DNA of 64,000 nt from Desulfovibrio desulfuricans. GTDB taxonomy: Bacteria; Desulfobacterota; Desulfovibrionia; Desulfovibrionales; Desulfovibrionaceae. Below, in pieces: positions 38,545 to 47,879 of the stretch. How positions within the stretch are numbered: position 1 is the stretch's first letter; the number at the start of each line of letters is the position of its first letter. The position numbers and the translations under genes were made by a program. The notes beneath the pieces were generated by a model. The model was given only the letters and a program-made list of their open reading frames with translations. It searched no databases and was not told the origin of the DNA. The DNA is taken from NCBI RefSeq assembly GCF_004801255.1, contig NZ_CP036295.1, positions 1,115,001 to 1,179,000 of the forward strand, written 5' to 3'.

Positions 38545-39081
38545 TTATGAGGCCGTGGTCAGGTTTACACTGTCCTGGCCGTCGCGCTCTGTCAGCATGA
38601 CGTCCACATGTTCCTGCTTGCTGGTGTTGACGATGCGTCCCACATAGTCCGCGTGGATGGGCAGCTCGCGGTGGCCGCGGTCGATGAGCGTCAGCAGCTC
38701 CACGCAGCGCGGGCGGCCGTAGTCGAGCAGGGCCTCAAGGGCGGCCCGTATTGTGCGCCCGGTGTAGAGCACGTCGTCCACCAGAATGATGACCTTTTCG
38801 TCAACGCTTTCGGTAATGCGCGACTGGCCGATGCTGGGTTTGCCCACAAGGCTTGTCCAGTCGTCGCGGTACAGGTTGATATCCAGGGTTCCCAGCGGCA
38901 CGGCGTGCCCGAGGCGCGACTGCAGCAGGGCGGCAAGGCGGCGGGCAAGGTCTGCGCCGCGCCGTTCAATGCCCACCAGCATTACGTCATCGCACGCCGC
39001 GTGGCGTTCAAGTATCTGCGAGGCGAGGCGTTCGAGCACGCGCGCCATTTCGTCTTTTTCCAGCAACCGGGTCGTGGACAT
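38545..39081 (-). CDS. pyrR: PyrR bifunctional pyrimidine regulator / uracil phosphoribosyltransferase
   Basis: The product is 178 residues with the start at 39081 directly after GGAGG. The PRPP-binding loop VILVDDVLYTGRTIRAAL and the PyrR-type segment PSIGQSRI are present. The family has UPRTase activity and, in Gram-positives, binds pyr mRNA leaders. No pyr biosynthetic gene or obvious PyrR-binding leader is in the window, so the regulatory role here is open. It diverges from the HesB-like pair. Confidence 0.93.
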   Translation of the reverse strand: MSTTRLLEKDEMARVLERLASQILERHAACDDVMLVGIERRGADLARRLAALLQSRLGHAVPLGTLDINLYRDDWTSLVGKPSIGQSRITESVDEKVIILVDDVLYTGRTIRAALEALLDYGRPRCVELLTLIDRGHRELPIHADYVGRIVNTSKQEHVDVMLTERDGQDSVNLTTAS

Positions 39082-39206
39082 GGTTCCTCCAAAGGTGGAT
39101 ATGGTCAGCATTCTAGCCGTTTTCCCCTTCAAAGAAAAGCCCTGCGGTAATTGACAAGCCCCACGCATGACCTTAGTTAGTAAAACACCCGAATCATGGA
39201 GGACGT

Positions 39207-39533
39207 ATGATCGAATTGACCGACAGCGCCCGTAAGGAACTGGATTCGTTCTTTACCGGCAAGCAAAAGGAACCCATCCGGGTCTACATGACCGCAGGTT
39301 GAGGCGGACCGCGCCTTGCACTGGCTCTGGATGAGCCTAACGACCAGGATCAAACCGAGGAACAGGCCGGCTACACCTTCTGCATCAACAAAGATCTTTT
39401 GACTGAAGTGCAGGGTGTAAAAATTGATTTAACCTACATGGGCTTTGCGGTTGACCCCGTAGTGCCCTTTGCTTCAGACGGCAACAGCGGTGGTTGCGGC
39501 AGCTGCTCAAGCGGCTGCGGCAGCAACGCGTAA
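39207..39533 (+). CDS. HesB/IscA-like selenoprotein, in-frame TGA read as selenocysteine
   Basis: The product is 108 residues when the TGA at 39300-39302 is read through as Sec32. The frame before and after the TGA aligns along its whole length with the neighbouring gene at 39627, and the TGA falls on its conserved Cys (MTAG-U-GGPR against APGGCSGPH). A candidate SECIS hairpin follows. The start ATG has GGAGG upstream. The C-terminus keeps a Cys-rich tail (GGCGSCSSGCG). HesB-like selenoproteins are a known class in selenium-using anaerobes. The likely role is iron-sulfur or metal binding, or a redox function. A pseudogene with one nonsense change is the alternative. Confidence 0.88.
39303..39337 (+). 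promoter_or_regulatory. Candidate bacterial SECIS element
   Basis: Directly after the TGA, GGCTC (39323-39327) and GAGCC (39333-39337) form a stem with loop TGGAT, 25 bases downstream of the UGA and with a G in the second loop position. A second small stem (AGGCG/CGCCT, 39302-39316) lies between. Distance and loop fit the general bacterial SECIS pattern; no folding energy was computed. Confidence 0.6.
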
Positions 39534-39549
39534 GGCGGGGTGGTTTCCC

Positions 39550-39581
39550 GCTGGCCGGAAGAAGCTGGCCAGCCTGTTTTT
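39550..39581 (+). terminator. Terminator between the two HesB-like genes
   Basis: GCTGGCC (39550-39556) and GGCCAGC (39567-39573) form a stem followed by CTGTTTTT. The Sec gene and its Cys paralogue therefore appear to be separate transcription units. Confidence 0.65.
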
Positions 39582-39626
39582 CGTTACTCTACAATATATA
39601 GCGTGTCGAAAAACATCGGAGGAACC

Positions 39627-39944
39627 ATGCTTGAACTGACCGAAAGCGCCCAGAAGGAACTGGCGGCCTTTTTTGAAGGTAAGGAAAAAAGCACCATTCG
39701 TGTTTATCTCGCTCCCGGCGGGTGCAGCGGGCCGCATCTGGCCCTGGCGCTTGACGCCGCCACGGAAGAGGATATGAGCGAAGATCAGGGCGGATTCACC
39801 TTCTGCATCAACAAGGAGCTTCTTGCTCAGGTTGAAGGCGTGAAGATTGACCTGTCCTACATGGGCTTTACTGTTGAGCCCACGGTGCCCCTGCCCCAGA
39901 CGGGCGGCGGTTGCAGCGGCTGCTCCGGCGGCTGCGGACACTAG
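39627..39944 (+). CDS. HesB/IscA-like protein, cysteine form
   Basis: The product is 105 residues; GGAGGA precedes the ATG. It is a paralogue of the preceding UGA gene, with Cys in place of Sec (GGCSGPHLALAL), a second conserved Cys in FTFCINKELL, and a tail GCSGCSGGCGH in the position of the IscA CxC. The protein belongs to the A-type iron-sulfur carrier superfamily but is divergent. A candidate -10 region (ACAATATATAG) lies just upstream. Confidence 0.88.
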   Translation: MLELTESAQKELAAFFEGKEKSTIRVYLAPGGCSGPHLALALDAATEEDMSEDQGGFTFCINKELLAQVEGVKIDLSYMGFTVEPTVPLPQTGGGCSGCSGGCGH

Positions 39945-39961
39945 AAGCAAATGACTTGCAA

Positions 39962-40002
39962 ACCGGGCGGCGGCCTTCTGCTGCCGCCCGGTTTGCCGTT
40001 TT
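39962..40002 (+). terminator. Terminator after the Cys-form HesB gene
   Basis: ACCGGGCGGC (39962-39971) pairs with GCCGCCCGGT (39983-39992), followed by TTTGCCGTTTT. It lies 18 bases past the stop and separates the gene from mfd. Confidence 0.75.
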
Positions 40003-40080
40003 ATGGCCGCAATTGCGCGGCCGTGCCGGGGGCGGCGCAGGCTGCCCCCGGCCTTGTTTGCATAACCCCCCCACAGGTTC

Positions 40081-43000
40081 ATGGACACTTTCGGCGTACT
40101 GTTTTCAAGCAACGACAGGCAGATATATCTTGAACGTAGCGGCATGGTCACGCGTTGCCGCCTTGCCTGCGAGGCGCTGGACAAGGGGCGCAGCGTGGCC
40201 CTCTTGGCCCGTACCCGCGAAGAATTCAGCGCGGCCCGAGCCCTCGCGGCGCTTTTTTCTCCCGAAATTTCGCTGGCCGATCCAGCTCTTGTGCGCCCCG
40301 CGTGGCAACAGCCCTGTCTGGGACTGCCCCCTCTGAGCCAGTGGCAGGACAAAGCATCGTGGGCCGCCCGTATGGCCGCCCTGTACGCCTTGAGCCTGAA
40401 TCGTCCCCGTGTGCTGGTGGTCAGCGTCGAAAGCCTGCTGCTGCGCTACATGCCGGTCAATTTTTTTCACAGCCGCACGCTCGAGATCGGCAAGGGCAGC
40501 GATTACGCCCCAGAGCTGCTGCTTGAACAGGCGGTGGAGTGGGGTTACGAGCGGGTCGCCATGGTCACGCGCCCCGGCGAAATGGCCCGGCGCGGCGACA
40601 TCCTCGATCTCTTCCCCTCAGGTTATGCGCGTCCTGTACGGCTGGAATTTTTTGGCGACACGCTGGACGAAATGCGGTTTTTTGATGCAGAAACCCAGCG
40701 TTCGCTGCAGGGTTGCGACGAGCTGACCTTGCTGCCAGTGAGTCCGCTTTCCATGGACGCTCGCGAGGCCGAGGCCACGCGCATGCGGTTTGACCGCATG
40801 TTTGCCGAGGGCCGCATTGGCGAGAACGACTGCTACTCTTTTAAAAAAGCCCTGGATGCCGGTGGCGCCGGCCTGTTGCCGGGCTGCGCCGTTGACGCTC
40901 CCAGCCTGCTTGAAGAATGGTTGCCGCAAGACTGTCTGTGGCTGCTGCCCGGCGAGGCCGACAGCGCCGAGGCTCTGCGCGACGGACGCCTTGCCCTCAA
41001 GGAAAAACTGGAGGACGAGGACGCGCCCCTGCCGCAACCGGCCTCGCTGGCCTTGCGCAAAAGCTCGCAGCCCGCACCGTGGAACGCCTTTCAAAGGGTG
41101 TACGCCGAACCTCTTGTCATGGGGGTAGAGGAACGCGGTCTGGATTTTGCGGAGAGAACCCTGCATTCGTTCAGCGATCTTTTTCCGCTTTCCGGTGCGC
41201 AGGATCGCCCCTGGCAGCACCTTGCCGCAGCTCTCAAAGATTGGCAGGGCTCGCGCCGACAGGTGGTGCTGAGTTTTTCGTCGGCCAGAAGCCGGGCCAA
41301 GTTTCTCAAGCTGGCCGAGCAGGACGGCATTGCGCCAGCCCTGCGCTACGCCCCCGACCAGCACGGCCTTTTTGCCCTTGTGTCGCCCTATCGTCAGGGC
41401 GCGGATCTGGCCTGGGACAACGCCCTGGTGCTGGGCGAGGACATTCTGTACCCCAAGGCCGAAAAAACGCCCCGCGTGTCGTCCCGCGTATTCAAGGGGC
41501 TGGATTCCTTTGACGATCTCAATCCCGGCGACCTGCTGGTGCACCGCGATTACGGCATTGGCCGTTTTGCCGGTCTGCACCACATGGATGTGAACGCCGT
41601 TGCCAACGACTTTTTGCTCATCGAGTACTCCGGGCGCGACAAGCTCTATGTGCCTGCCGACCGCATGGGGCTTATCCAGCGGTTCAAGGGTTCGGAGGGC
41701 GTGGAACCGGCGCTGGACCGCCTTGGCGGCGCAGGCTGGGCCTCGGGCAAGGAAAAAGCCCGCAAGGCCATTGAAAAAATCGCCGCCGACCTGGTGGAGA
41801 TGTACGCCTACCGCAAGGTGACAAAGGGTTTTCGCTACGATCCCCCCGGCGAGCTGTACCACGAATTTGAAGCCACATTCGGTTTTGAGGAAACGCCCGA
41901 CCAGGCCAAGGCCATTCAGGACGTGCTGGACGACATGGACAAGTCGCAGCCCATGGACCGCCTGGTGTGCGGCGACGTGGGCTTTGGCAAGACCGAGGTG
42001 GCGCTGCGGGCGGCCTTTCGCGCAGCCTCCGAGGGGCGGCAGGTTGTTTTGCTCTGCCCAACAACTGTGCTGGCCGAGCAGCATTACCAGACCTTTCGCG
42101 CGCGTCTGGCGGGCTTTCCCGTCAATGTGGGGCTGCTCAGCCGCTTTGTGCCGCGCCCCCGCCAAAAGGACGTGCTCAAGGCTGCGGCCTCCGGTCAGGT
42201 GGATATCCTCATCGGCACGCATCGCGTGCTCTCAAGCGACGTCAAGCTGCCCAATCTGGCCCTGCTGATACTGGACGAAGAGCAGCGCTTTGGCGTGCGG
42301 CACAAGGAAAAGCTCAAGGCGCTGAAAAAAAATGTGGACGTGCTGACCCTCACGGCCACGCCCATTCCGCGTACCCTGCAACTTTCCATGTCGGGCATCC
42401 GCGAGCTTTCCATCATTGAAACCGCCCCGCAGGACCGCAAGCCTGTGGCCTCGGCTGTGCTGCGGCGCGACGATTCCGTGCTGCGCAAGGTGCTGGAACG
42501 CGAAATCGAGCGCGAGGGACAGGCATTCTGGGTGTACAACCGCGTGCAGGGGCTTGAGCGGGTGGCCGAATACGTGCGCGCCCTTGTGCCCACGGCGCGT
42601 GTGGGCATGGCTCACGGGCAGATGTCCGAGACGGAGCTTGAGGACACCATGCACAATTTCTGGCACGGCGAGCTTGACGTGCTGGTGTGCACCTCCATTG
42701 TAGAATCTGGGCTGGACTTTCCCCGCGCCAATACCCTGGTAGTGGATCAGGCCCAGATGTTTGGCCTAGGGCAGCTCTATCAGCTGCGGGGGCGCGTGGG
42801 GCGCAGCGACAGGCAGGCCTACGCCTTTTTTGTCGTGCCCGACGCGGAGCGCCTGACCCCTATTGCCGAGGAGCGCCTGCGCATCATCATGGATATGGAC
42901 TATCTGGGCGCGGGCTTTCAGGTCGCCATGGAAGACCTGCGCCTGCGGGGAGCGGGCAATATTCTTGGCGAGGTGCAGTCGGGGCACATGTGCCGCGTGG

Positions 43001-43524
43001 GGCTTGATCTGTACCTCGAAATGCTTGAGGAGGCGGTGGGTCGCCTCAAGGGCACGCCCGAGGCGCATACCGTGGAAACGGAACTTACTTTGGGCTTGCC
43101 TGCGCATATTCCCGCATCGTACATTGAGGACGGCCGGGAACGTCTGCGTTGTTACAAAACGCTCACCTCCGCGGCGGGCGGGGCTGCGAGGGAAGAGGCT
43201 GCCCTTGGCATCCGCGACAGGTTTGGGCCTTTTCCTGAAGAGTTGCGCAATTTTCTCGCCGTGCTCGATTTCAAGCAGTTCCTCACCGAACTGCAGGTGC
43301 AAAAGGCCGACGTGCACATCAACCATGTGCGGCTTGTGTGGCCCGACGGGCAAAATGCCGTGCAGCCCGAGCGCATCGTGGCTCTTACGGCCAGCATGAA
43401 GGATGCCCGCATGCTGCCCCCCGCAGGCCTGCACCTGCCGCTGCCCACCGATGTGCCCTTTGCCGAGGGACTCGACAGGCTGCGGACTGCGCTTGAAGGT
43501 ATTCGGACTCAGGCTGGAGCATAG
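40081..43524 (+). CDS. mfd: Transcription-repair coupling factor Mfd
   Basis: The product is 1147 residues. It displaces stalled RNA polymerase and recruits UvrA. Order: UvrB-homologous N-terminal region (about 1-330), polymerase-interacting CarD-like domain (NPGDLLVHRDYGIGRF near 480), the RecG-like ATPase with Walker A GDVGFGKTE near 631 and DEEQ near 731, and a C-terminal TRCF domain. An AGG-containing weak ribosome site precedes the ATG. It leads a plus-strand run with two SurA-type chaperone genes. Confidence 0.97.
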   Translation: MDTFGVLFSSNDRQIYLERSGMVTRCRLACEALDKGRSVALLARTREEFSAARALAALFSPEISLADPALVRPAWQQPCLGLPPLSQWQDKASWAARMAALYALSLNRPRVLVVSVESLLLRYMPVNFFHSRTLEIGKGSDYAPELLLEQAVEWGYERVAMVTRPGEMARRGDILDLFPSGYARPVRLEFFGDTLDEMRFFDAETQRSLQGCDELTLLPVSPLSMDAREAEATRMRFDRMFAEGRIGENDCYSFKKALDAGGAGLLPGCAVDAPSLLEEWLPQDCLWLLPGEADSAEALRDGRLALKEKLEDEDAPLPQPASLALRKSSQPAPWNAFQRVYAEPLVMGVEERGLDFAERTLHSFSDLFPLSGAQDRPWQHLAAALKDWQGSRRQVVLSFSSARSRAKFLKLAEQDGIAPALRYAPDQHGLFALVSPYRQGADLAWDNALVLGEDILYPKAEKTPRVSSRVFKGLDSFDDLNPGDLLVHRDYGIGRFAGLHHMDVNAVANDFLLIEYSGRDKLYVPADRMGLIQRFKGSEGVEPALDRLGGAGWASGKEKARKAIEKIAADLVEMYAYRKVTKGFRYDPPGELYHEFEATFGFEETPDQAKAIQDVLDDMDKSQPMDRLVCGDVGFGKTEVALRAAFRAASEGRQVVLLCPTTVLAEQHYQTFRARLAGFPVNVGLLSRFVPRPRQKDVLKAAASGQVDILIGTHRVLSSDVKLPNLALLILDEEQRFGVRHKEKLKALKKNVDVLTLTATPIPRTLQLSMSGIRELSIIETAPQDRKPVASAVLRRDDSVLRKVLEREIEREGQAFWVYNRVQGLERVAEYVRALVPTARVGMAHGQMSETELEDTMHNFWHGELDVLVCTSIVESGLDFPRANTLVVDQAQMFGLGQLYQLRGRVGRSDRQAYAFFVVPDAERLTPIAEERLRIIMDMDYLGAGFQVAMEDLRLRGAGNILGEVQSGHMCRVGLDLYLEMLEEAVGRLKGTPEAHTVETELTLGLPAHIPASYIEDGRERLRCYKTLTSAAGGAAREEAALGIRDRFGPFPEELRNFLAVLDFKQFLTELQVQKADVHINHVRLVWPDGQNAVQPERIVALTASMKDARMLPPAGLHLPLPTDVPFAEGLDRLRTALEGIRTQAGA

Positions 43525-43574
43525 GCGGCCTCCCCGCCAGCGTTTTTGTCTGGCCGTGAAGCTGCCGCTAATAT

Positions 43575-44831
43575 ATGAAAATTATGGTGGACGGATTCAT
43601 GCAGTCTCTCGTTGTCCGCGTGCGTCAGGGCAGGGCCGCAGCGCCGCTTGCGCGTGTAACGCGTCAGCTGTGCCTGGCGCTGTCCTGCTGCGTTTGCCTG
43701 CTGCTGGCGGGCTGCTTTGAAGCCCGTTTGCCCGACGGCGTGGTGGCCACGGTCAATGGCGAGCCCATCACCCTGCGCAGGCTGCAGACGCTGCTCGACA
43801 GCCGTTCGCCTTCTCTGGGGGCCATGCGCACGCCGTCGCTGGAGAATATGCGGCGCGAGTACGGCGAGGGCCTGGGGACCCTGATTATCTACGCTCTCGT
43901 GCGCCAGGATTTGCAGCGGCTGCAGATGCCTGTAAGCGACGCCGCACTCGAAAACGCCGTTGCCGAAGTAAAAAACGACTACGGCGGCGGCGAAGGGCTG
44001 GACAAATATCTGGCCGAGGAGTCGCTGGACCCGGCGGAATGGCGGGCGCTACTGCTCGACCATCTTTCCATGCTTACCTTTGAAAAGAGGGTTCTCGCGT
44101 CGGGTATCCGTATTTCGCTGGCCGAGATGCGCGACTATTACCAGACCCACGAGGATGATTTTCAGATGCCTGAAACCCTGCGCGTGTGCCTGATCTCCGC
44201 CGAGTCGCGCAAGGATGTGGAAGGATTCTGCGCGGTTTTTCCCGGCGGAATGGGCGATGCACGCACAAAAGTGCAGCTGCAGTGCCTGAACGTGCGGGCA
44301 ACCGACCTGCCCCAGAGCTGGCGCAAGGCCGCAACCGCCCTCAAGCCCGGTCAGTGCGCCCCGGCGCGGCAGGAGGAAGGCCTGTGGCGCGGTATAGCGC
44401 TGCTGGAAAAACGCCCCCCCGCTCAGATGAACCTGGCTGAGACCTACCCGCTGGTTGAGACCATCCTGCGCGAGCAAAAAATGTCCGAGGCTTTTGAGAG
44501 CTGGCTTGAAAAAGCGCTGGCCGGGTCCACAGTCAGGGTGTCCAGGGACATCGCCCCCGACCTGCTTGCGCAACCCCCTGCGCGCCCTGCCGAGGCGGGC
44601 GGCGACGCGTCTGCCGCCGAGAGCATGCCCGGCGGGCTGGAAGACGGAAAAGTTCCGCCAATGCCGCGCGACGACGTGTACGAAGGGGACATCCCTGACG
44701 GCACAACACCCGGAGGTCTGGAAAACCAGGGGCGCGGCGCGGACAACGGCGCAACCCCAAAACCGGGCGTTAAGTCTGGCGACGACCAGCCCCGCAAACG
44801 CGACAACGGCGGCTCGGGCAAGAGGCGTTGA
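43575..44831 (+). CDS. SurA/parvulin-related lipoprotein chaperone
   Basis: The product is 418 residues. A signal peptide ends in a lipobox LLAGC (Cys near residue 48), so it is membrane-anchored. The mature part starts with a SurA_N-like block (VVATVNGEPITLRRLQTLLD), followed by a helical core and a degenerate PPIase-like region. The last ~90 residues are Pro/Gly/Asp-rich and probably disordered. The N-terminus is ambiguous (MKIMVDGFMQSL). It probably handles exported proteins together with the next gene. Confidence 0.75.
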   Translation: MKIMVDGFMQSLVVRVRQGRAAAPLARVTRQLCLALSCCVCLLLAGCFEARLPDGVVATVNGEPITLRRLQTLLDSRSPSLGAMRTPSLENMRREYGEGLGTLIIYALVRQDLQRLQMPVSDAALENAVAEVKNDYGGGEGLDKYLAEESLDPAEWRALLLDHLSMLTFEKRVLASGIRISLAEMRDYYQTHEDDFQMPETLRVCLISAESRKDVEGFCAVFPGGMGDARTKVQLQCLNVRATDLPQSWRKAATALKPGQCAPARQEEGLWRGIALLEKRPPAQMNLAETYPLVETILREQKMSEAFESWLEKALAGSTVRVSRDIAPDLLAQPPARPAEAGGDASAAESMPGGLEDGKVPPMPRDDVYEGDIPDGTTPGGLENQGRGADNGATPKPGVKSGDDQPRKRDNGGSGKRR

Positions 44832-44962
44832 CGGCGGGGCGGCAGGCCCGCAGCAGGCGGCATTTGCCGGGGTTGCAGCGCTTACATTGCATATTGCTCT
44901 TGTTTGGGATATAATTTTACAGATAAAGCGCGGATTTTTTGTGCGCAATCAGGGAGTATAAC

Positions 44963-45898
44963 GTGAGAAAAACGCTTGTTTTGGCGCTGGTTATCTGTTT
45001 TATGACCGCCTTTGGCGCTCAGGCCGCCCAGATCAACAAGGTGGCCGCCGTGGTCAATGGCCAGGTCATCACCATGTTTGACCTGCAGAAAAACGCCGTG
45101 CCCGATCTTATGCGGGCGCGCATCAATCCCAATGATCCTGCCCAGGCCAAAGCCGTGGATGCCGTGCTGCGCAAGTCGCTCGACGGCATGATTATGGATA
45201 TTCTCGTCGCGCAGGAAGCCAAGCGGCTCAAGGTTACCATCTCTCCCTCCGATGTGGACGCCGAAATAACCAAGATCATGAAGGCGAACAACCTGACCAA
45301 GCCGCAGTTTGAAGAAAAGCTGGCCCAGCAAAGGACCAGCATCGGCGAGCTGCGTGGGAATATCGAAAAAGGCTTGATCCGTCAGCGCGTTATGGCCATG
45401 GAAGTGGGCCGCCGCGTACTGGTTACCCCTGAGGAAATCAAGACCTATTACGATGCGCACAAAGATACCATGTACGACCGTTCGGGGCTGCACATGGGGC
45501 TGCTGGTGTATCCGCCCAACGTCAATGCGGCGGCCATGGCCGCGCAGATCAAGTCTGGCGCGACAACCTTTGAAGAAGTGACGCGCAAGTATTCCATCGC
45601 TCCCAACAAGGAAAACGGCGGCGACATGGGCGCTGTGGAGTGGGACAAACTTAATCCGGAATGGGAGGCCCGCCTCTCCAAAATGAAGCCCGGCGATGTT
45701 ACCGATCTTTTTGACCTGCAGGGTCGCAAGGCGCAGGTGCACCTTTATCGTCCTGGCGGCGGCGAAGTCAAAATGCTCACCTTTGAGCAGGCCAAGCCCA
45801 TGATTGACGGCATCCTGCGTCAGCCCAAGGCCATGGAGCGTTTTGAAGACTACACCAACCAGCTGCGCAGCCGGGCGGTTATCGACATCAGAATGTAG
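44963..45898 (+). CDS. surA: SurA-type periplasmic peptidyl-prolyl isomerase/chaperone
   Basis: The product is 311 residues starting at GTG 44963 with AGGGAG six bases upstream. A signal peptide ends FGAQA. The SurA_N helical domain (INKVAAVVNGQVITMFDL) is followed by one rotamase (PpiC) domain containing YSIAPNKENGGDMGAVEWDKL. E. coli SurA has two such domains, and this one has a single copy. It acts in outer-membrane protein folding. Confidence 0.87.
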   Translation: MRKTLVLALVICFMTAFGAQAAQINKVAAVVNGQVITMFDLQKNAVPDLMRARINPNDPAQAKAVDAVLRKSLDGMIMDILVAQEAKRLKVTISPSDVDAEITKIMKANNLTKPQFEEKLAQQRTSIGELRGNIEKGLIRQRVMAMEVGRRVLVTPEEIKTYYDAHKDTMYDRSGLHMGLLVYPPNVNAAAMAAQIKSGATTFEEVTRKYSIAPNKENGGDMGAVEWDKLNPEWEARLSKMKPGDVTDLFDLQGRKAQVHLYRPGGGEVKMLTFEQAKPMIDGILRQPKAMERFEDYTNQLRSRAVIDIRM

Positions 45899-45980
45899 CG
45901 GTGCCGCCCCCTGGCGGTTGCGGTTTTTTGCTGGCAACAGCTGCCCCTCCGGGTGGCAAGACCATTATCGAGGCTTTAAC

Positions 45981-47021
45981 ATGACCTTAGTGGAATTGGG
46001 CGCTGCCTTACGCGTAGAACGCGAAAAGCGGGGCCTGGACATGGAAGACGCGGCAAACAAGCTGAAAATCAGCGCCCGTCTTCTGCGCGCTTTGGAGGAA
46101 GGGGACGAGCAGTCCTTGCCCCCTCTGGCGTACACCAAGGGGTTTATTCGCTCATACGCGGCGTACGTGGGTCTTTCTGCCGAAGAAGTCAGCGAGGCGA
46201 TCGGGGCGCTTGAGGGCGCGGCAGAGCCTGTCGCACCGCAAAATGTTTATGAGCCCGAGATGGTTCTTACCTCGCGTCGCAACCTCAAGCCCATTTTGGC
46301 CGGGGTTGTGATGGTGGGTATTGTTGTGGCGGCGCTCATAGCCTGGCAGCAGGGCGCGTTGGACTTTTTGGGTCGCCAGACGCGCCGTCTGGCCCAGCCC
46401 GCGCCCATGCAAAGCGCGGAATCGGTGGACCCCGGCAATCTTGCGGTTCGTCCTTCCGCGCCTGCCGCACCTGCAGGTCTGGCACAGGGGGCAAATGCTC
46501 CCGTTGCCGCTCAGGCCCCTGCGGCATCCGCCCCGGCCTCGGCTGCCAGCCAGGCTCAGGGTGCGGCTGCAGTCAAACCTGCTGCTCCCGCCGCCGGTCA
46601 GCTGGCTGCGGCAGCTGGTCAGGCTTCGGGTTTGCCTTCTGCTTTGCCTGCGGGGGCTGCGCCCGCGCGTGGTACGGCTGCTCCCTCGGCGGTTGCGCCG
46701 ACGGCCCCGGCTGCTCCGGCGACGGCCGCATCGTCCACCGCACCTGCGGCGCAGGCTGGCGAAACCCCGGCGGGCGTGCACAAGCTTATTATTACAGCTA
46801 CCGAAGAATGCTGGGTCCATTCCAGCGCTGATAAAACGGACACGCGCCAGTTTTCGCTGCACAAGGGCGATACGTTTGCCCTTACCTTCAGCAAAAGTCT
46901 GGAGCTTAAGCTTGGCAATGCCGGCGGCGTGCGCCTGCGGTATGACGGTGAAGATCTGCCCCCGGCGGGGCAGAGCGGTCAGGTGCGCAATCTGGCGTTT
47001 CCCCCTTCGGACCGGCAATGA
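45981..47021 (+). CDS. rodZ: RodZ-like helix-turn-helix membrane protein
   Basis: The product is 346 residues with the start at 45981 after GAGG. Order: cytoplasmic HTH_25 domain (about 1-75; LGAALRVEREKRGLDMEDAA), one transmembrane helix about 105-125, a long Ala/Pro low-complexity periplasmic linker (about 145-260), and a C-terminal DUF4115 domain with the typical ECWVHSSADKT motif. It links the MreB cytoskeleton to cell-wall synthesis. Its stop overlaps the recO start by four bases. Confidence 0.9.
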   Translation: MTLVELGAALRVEREKRGLDMEDAANKLKISARLLRALEEGDEQSLPPLAYTKGFIRSYAAYVGLSAEEVSEAIGALEGAAEPVAPQNVYEPEMVLTSRRNLKPILAGVVMVGIVVAALIAWQQGALDFLGRQTRRLAQPAPMQSAESVDPGNLAVRPSAPAAPAGLAQGANAPVAAQAPAASAPASAASQAQGAAAVKPAAPAAGQLAAAAGQASGLPSALPAGAAPARGTAAPSAVAPTAPAAPATAASSTAPAAQAGETPAGVHKLIITATEECWVHSSADKTDTRQFSLHKGDTFALTFSKSLELKLGNAGGVRLRYDGEDLPPAGQSGQVRNLAFPPSDRQ

Positions 47022-47770
47022 CCGAATGGGCAGATCACGCGCTTGTGCTGCGCATCGGGCACTTTCGCGAGTCAGATCTGTGGCTGAAAATGCTTTGTCG
47101 CAAACACGGCCTGCTGACGTTGTTCGCCTTTGGCGGCAGCCGCAGCAGGCGTCGTTTTTGCGGCTGCCTGGATGTGCTCAACAGCCTGCATTGCCGGGTC
47201 AAGACATCTGGGCGCGGCAGCTTTCTTAATCTGGAAGAAGCCGTGTTGCTCTGCGGCCCGCAGAGTTTGCGGCGCAACTGGCAGCGTATGGGGCTGGCGG
47301 CCAACTGCCTGCGCTTTGTTGAAGCTCTGGGCGTCAACGACGAGGGCGCGGACGAGGCCTTTTTGCTGGTGGAAGACCTGCGCAAAACACTGGAAGAAGC
47401 GGACAACATACCTTCATTGCTGCCACTTTTTTTCAGACTGCGCTTTGCCGGCGTGCTGGGGTTTGCCCCTGACCTTGGCCGGTGCGGCACCTGCGGCGCA
47501 AGCATTACGGGCCCTGCGCAATTTGTGGTCGACGAGGCCCAGCTGCGCTGTCCCTCATGCCGCGCTGCGGCGGGGCCAGCGCGTTACGGGGTGGAATTGG
47601 GCGCGGGCGGGCTTGACCTTTTGCGCCATGTACAGCAAGAATTTCCCTCCGGCTGGCATGCGGAAGACCTGCCAGCGGCTGACCGGCGCTCTTGCGCCAA
47701 AGTTATTGACGGATTTGTGCAATATCACCTGGGCCTGGCGTGGGAAGGGGGATACTTTCGCCACGTATAG
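47018..47770 (+). CDS. recO: DNA repair protein RecO
   Basis: The product is 250 residues. The N-terminal OB fold and the C-terminal zinc site (CGTCGAS...CPSC, two CxxC pairs) match RecO. It works with RecR to load RecA on gapped DNA. It overlaps rodZ by four bases (ATGA), so translation is coupled. Confidence 0.93.
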   Translation: MTEWADHALVLRIGHFRESDLWLKMLCRKHGLLTLFAFGGSRSRRRFCGCLDVLNSLHCRVKTSGRGSFLNLEEAVLLCGPQSLRRNWQRMGLAANCLRFVEALGVNDEGADEAFLLVEDLRKTLEEADNIPSLLPLFFRLRFAGVLGFAPDLGRCGTCGASITGPAQFVVDEAQLRCPSCRAAAGPARYGVELGAGGLDLLRHVQQEFPSGWHAEDLPAADRRSCAKVIDGFVQYHLGLAWEGGYFRHV

Positions 47771-47879
47771 CGCTGGTGCGACAGGGTTTTGGCTCAGAAT
47801 CAGGGATGGTTTTGGGGCGGCGGTGTACGCAGCCGCCGCGTGTATGGGTCTGAAAAAGGCTACGAACAAAGGACAGCGC

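Noticed and set aside
39300-39302. Reading the TGA as a simple nonsense mutation
   Set aside because: The only interruption falls precisely on the conserved Cys, both flanks are conserved, a SECIS-like stem follows and selenium genes are adjacent; selenocysteine is the better reading.
40618-42222. 534-codon minus-strand open frame within mfd
   Set aside because: Antisense to conserved Mfd coding sequence with no independent signals.
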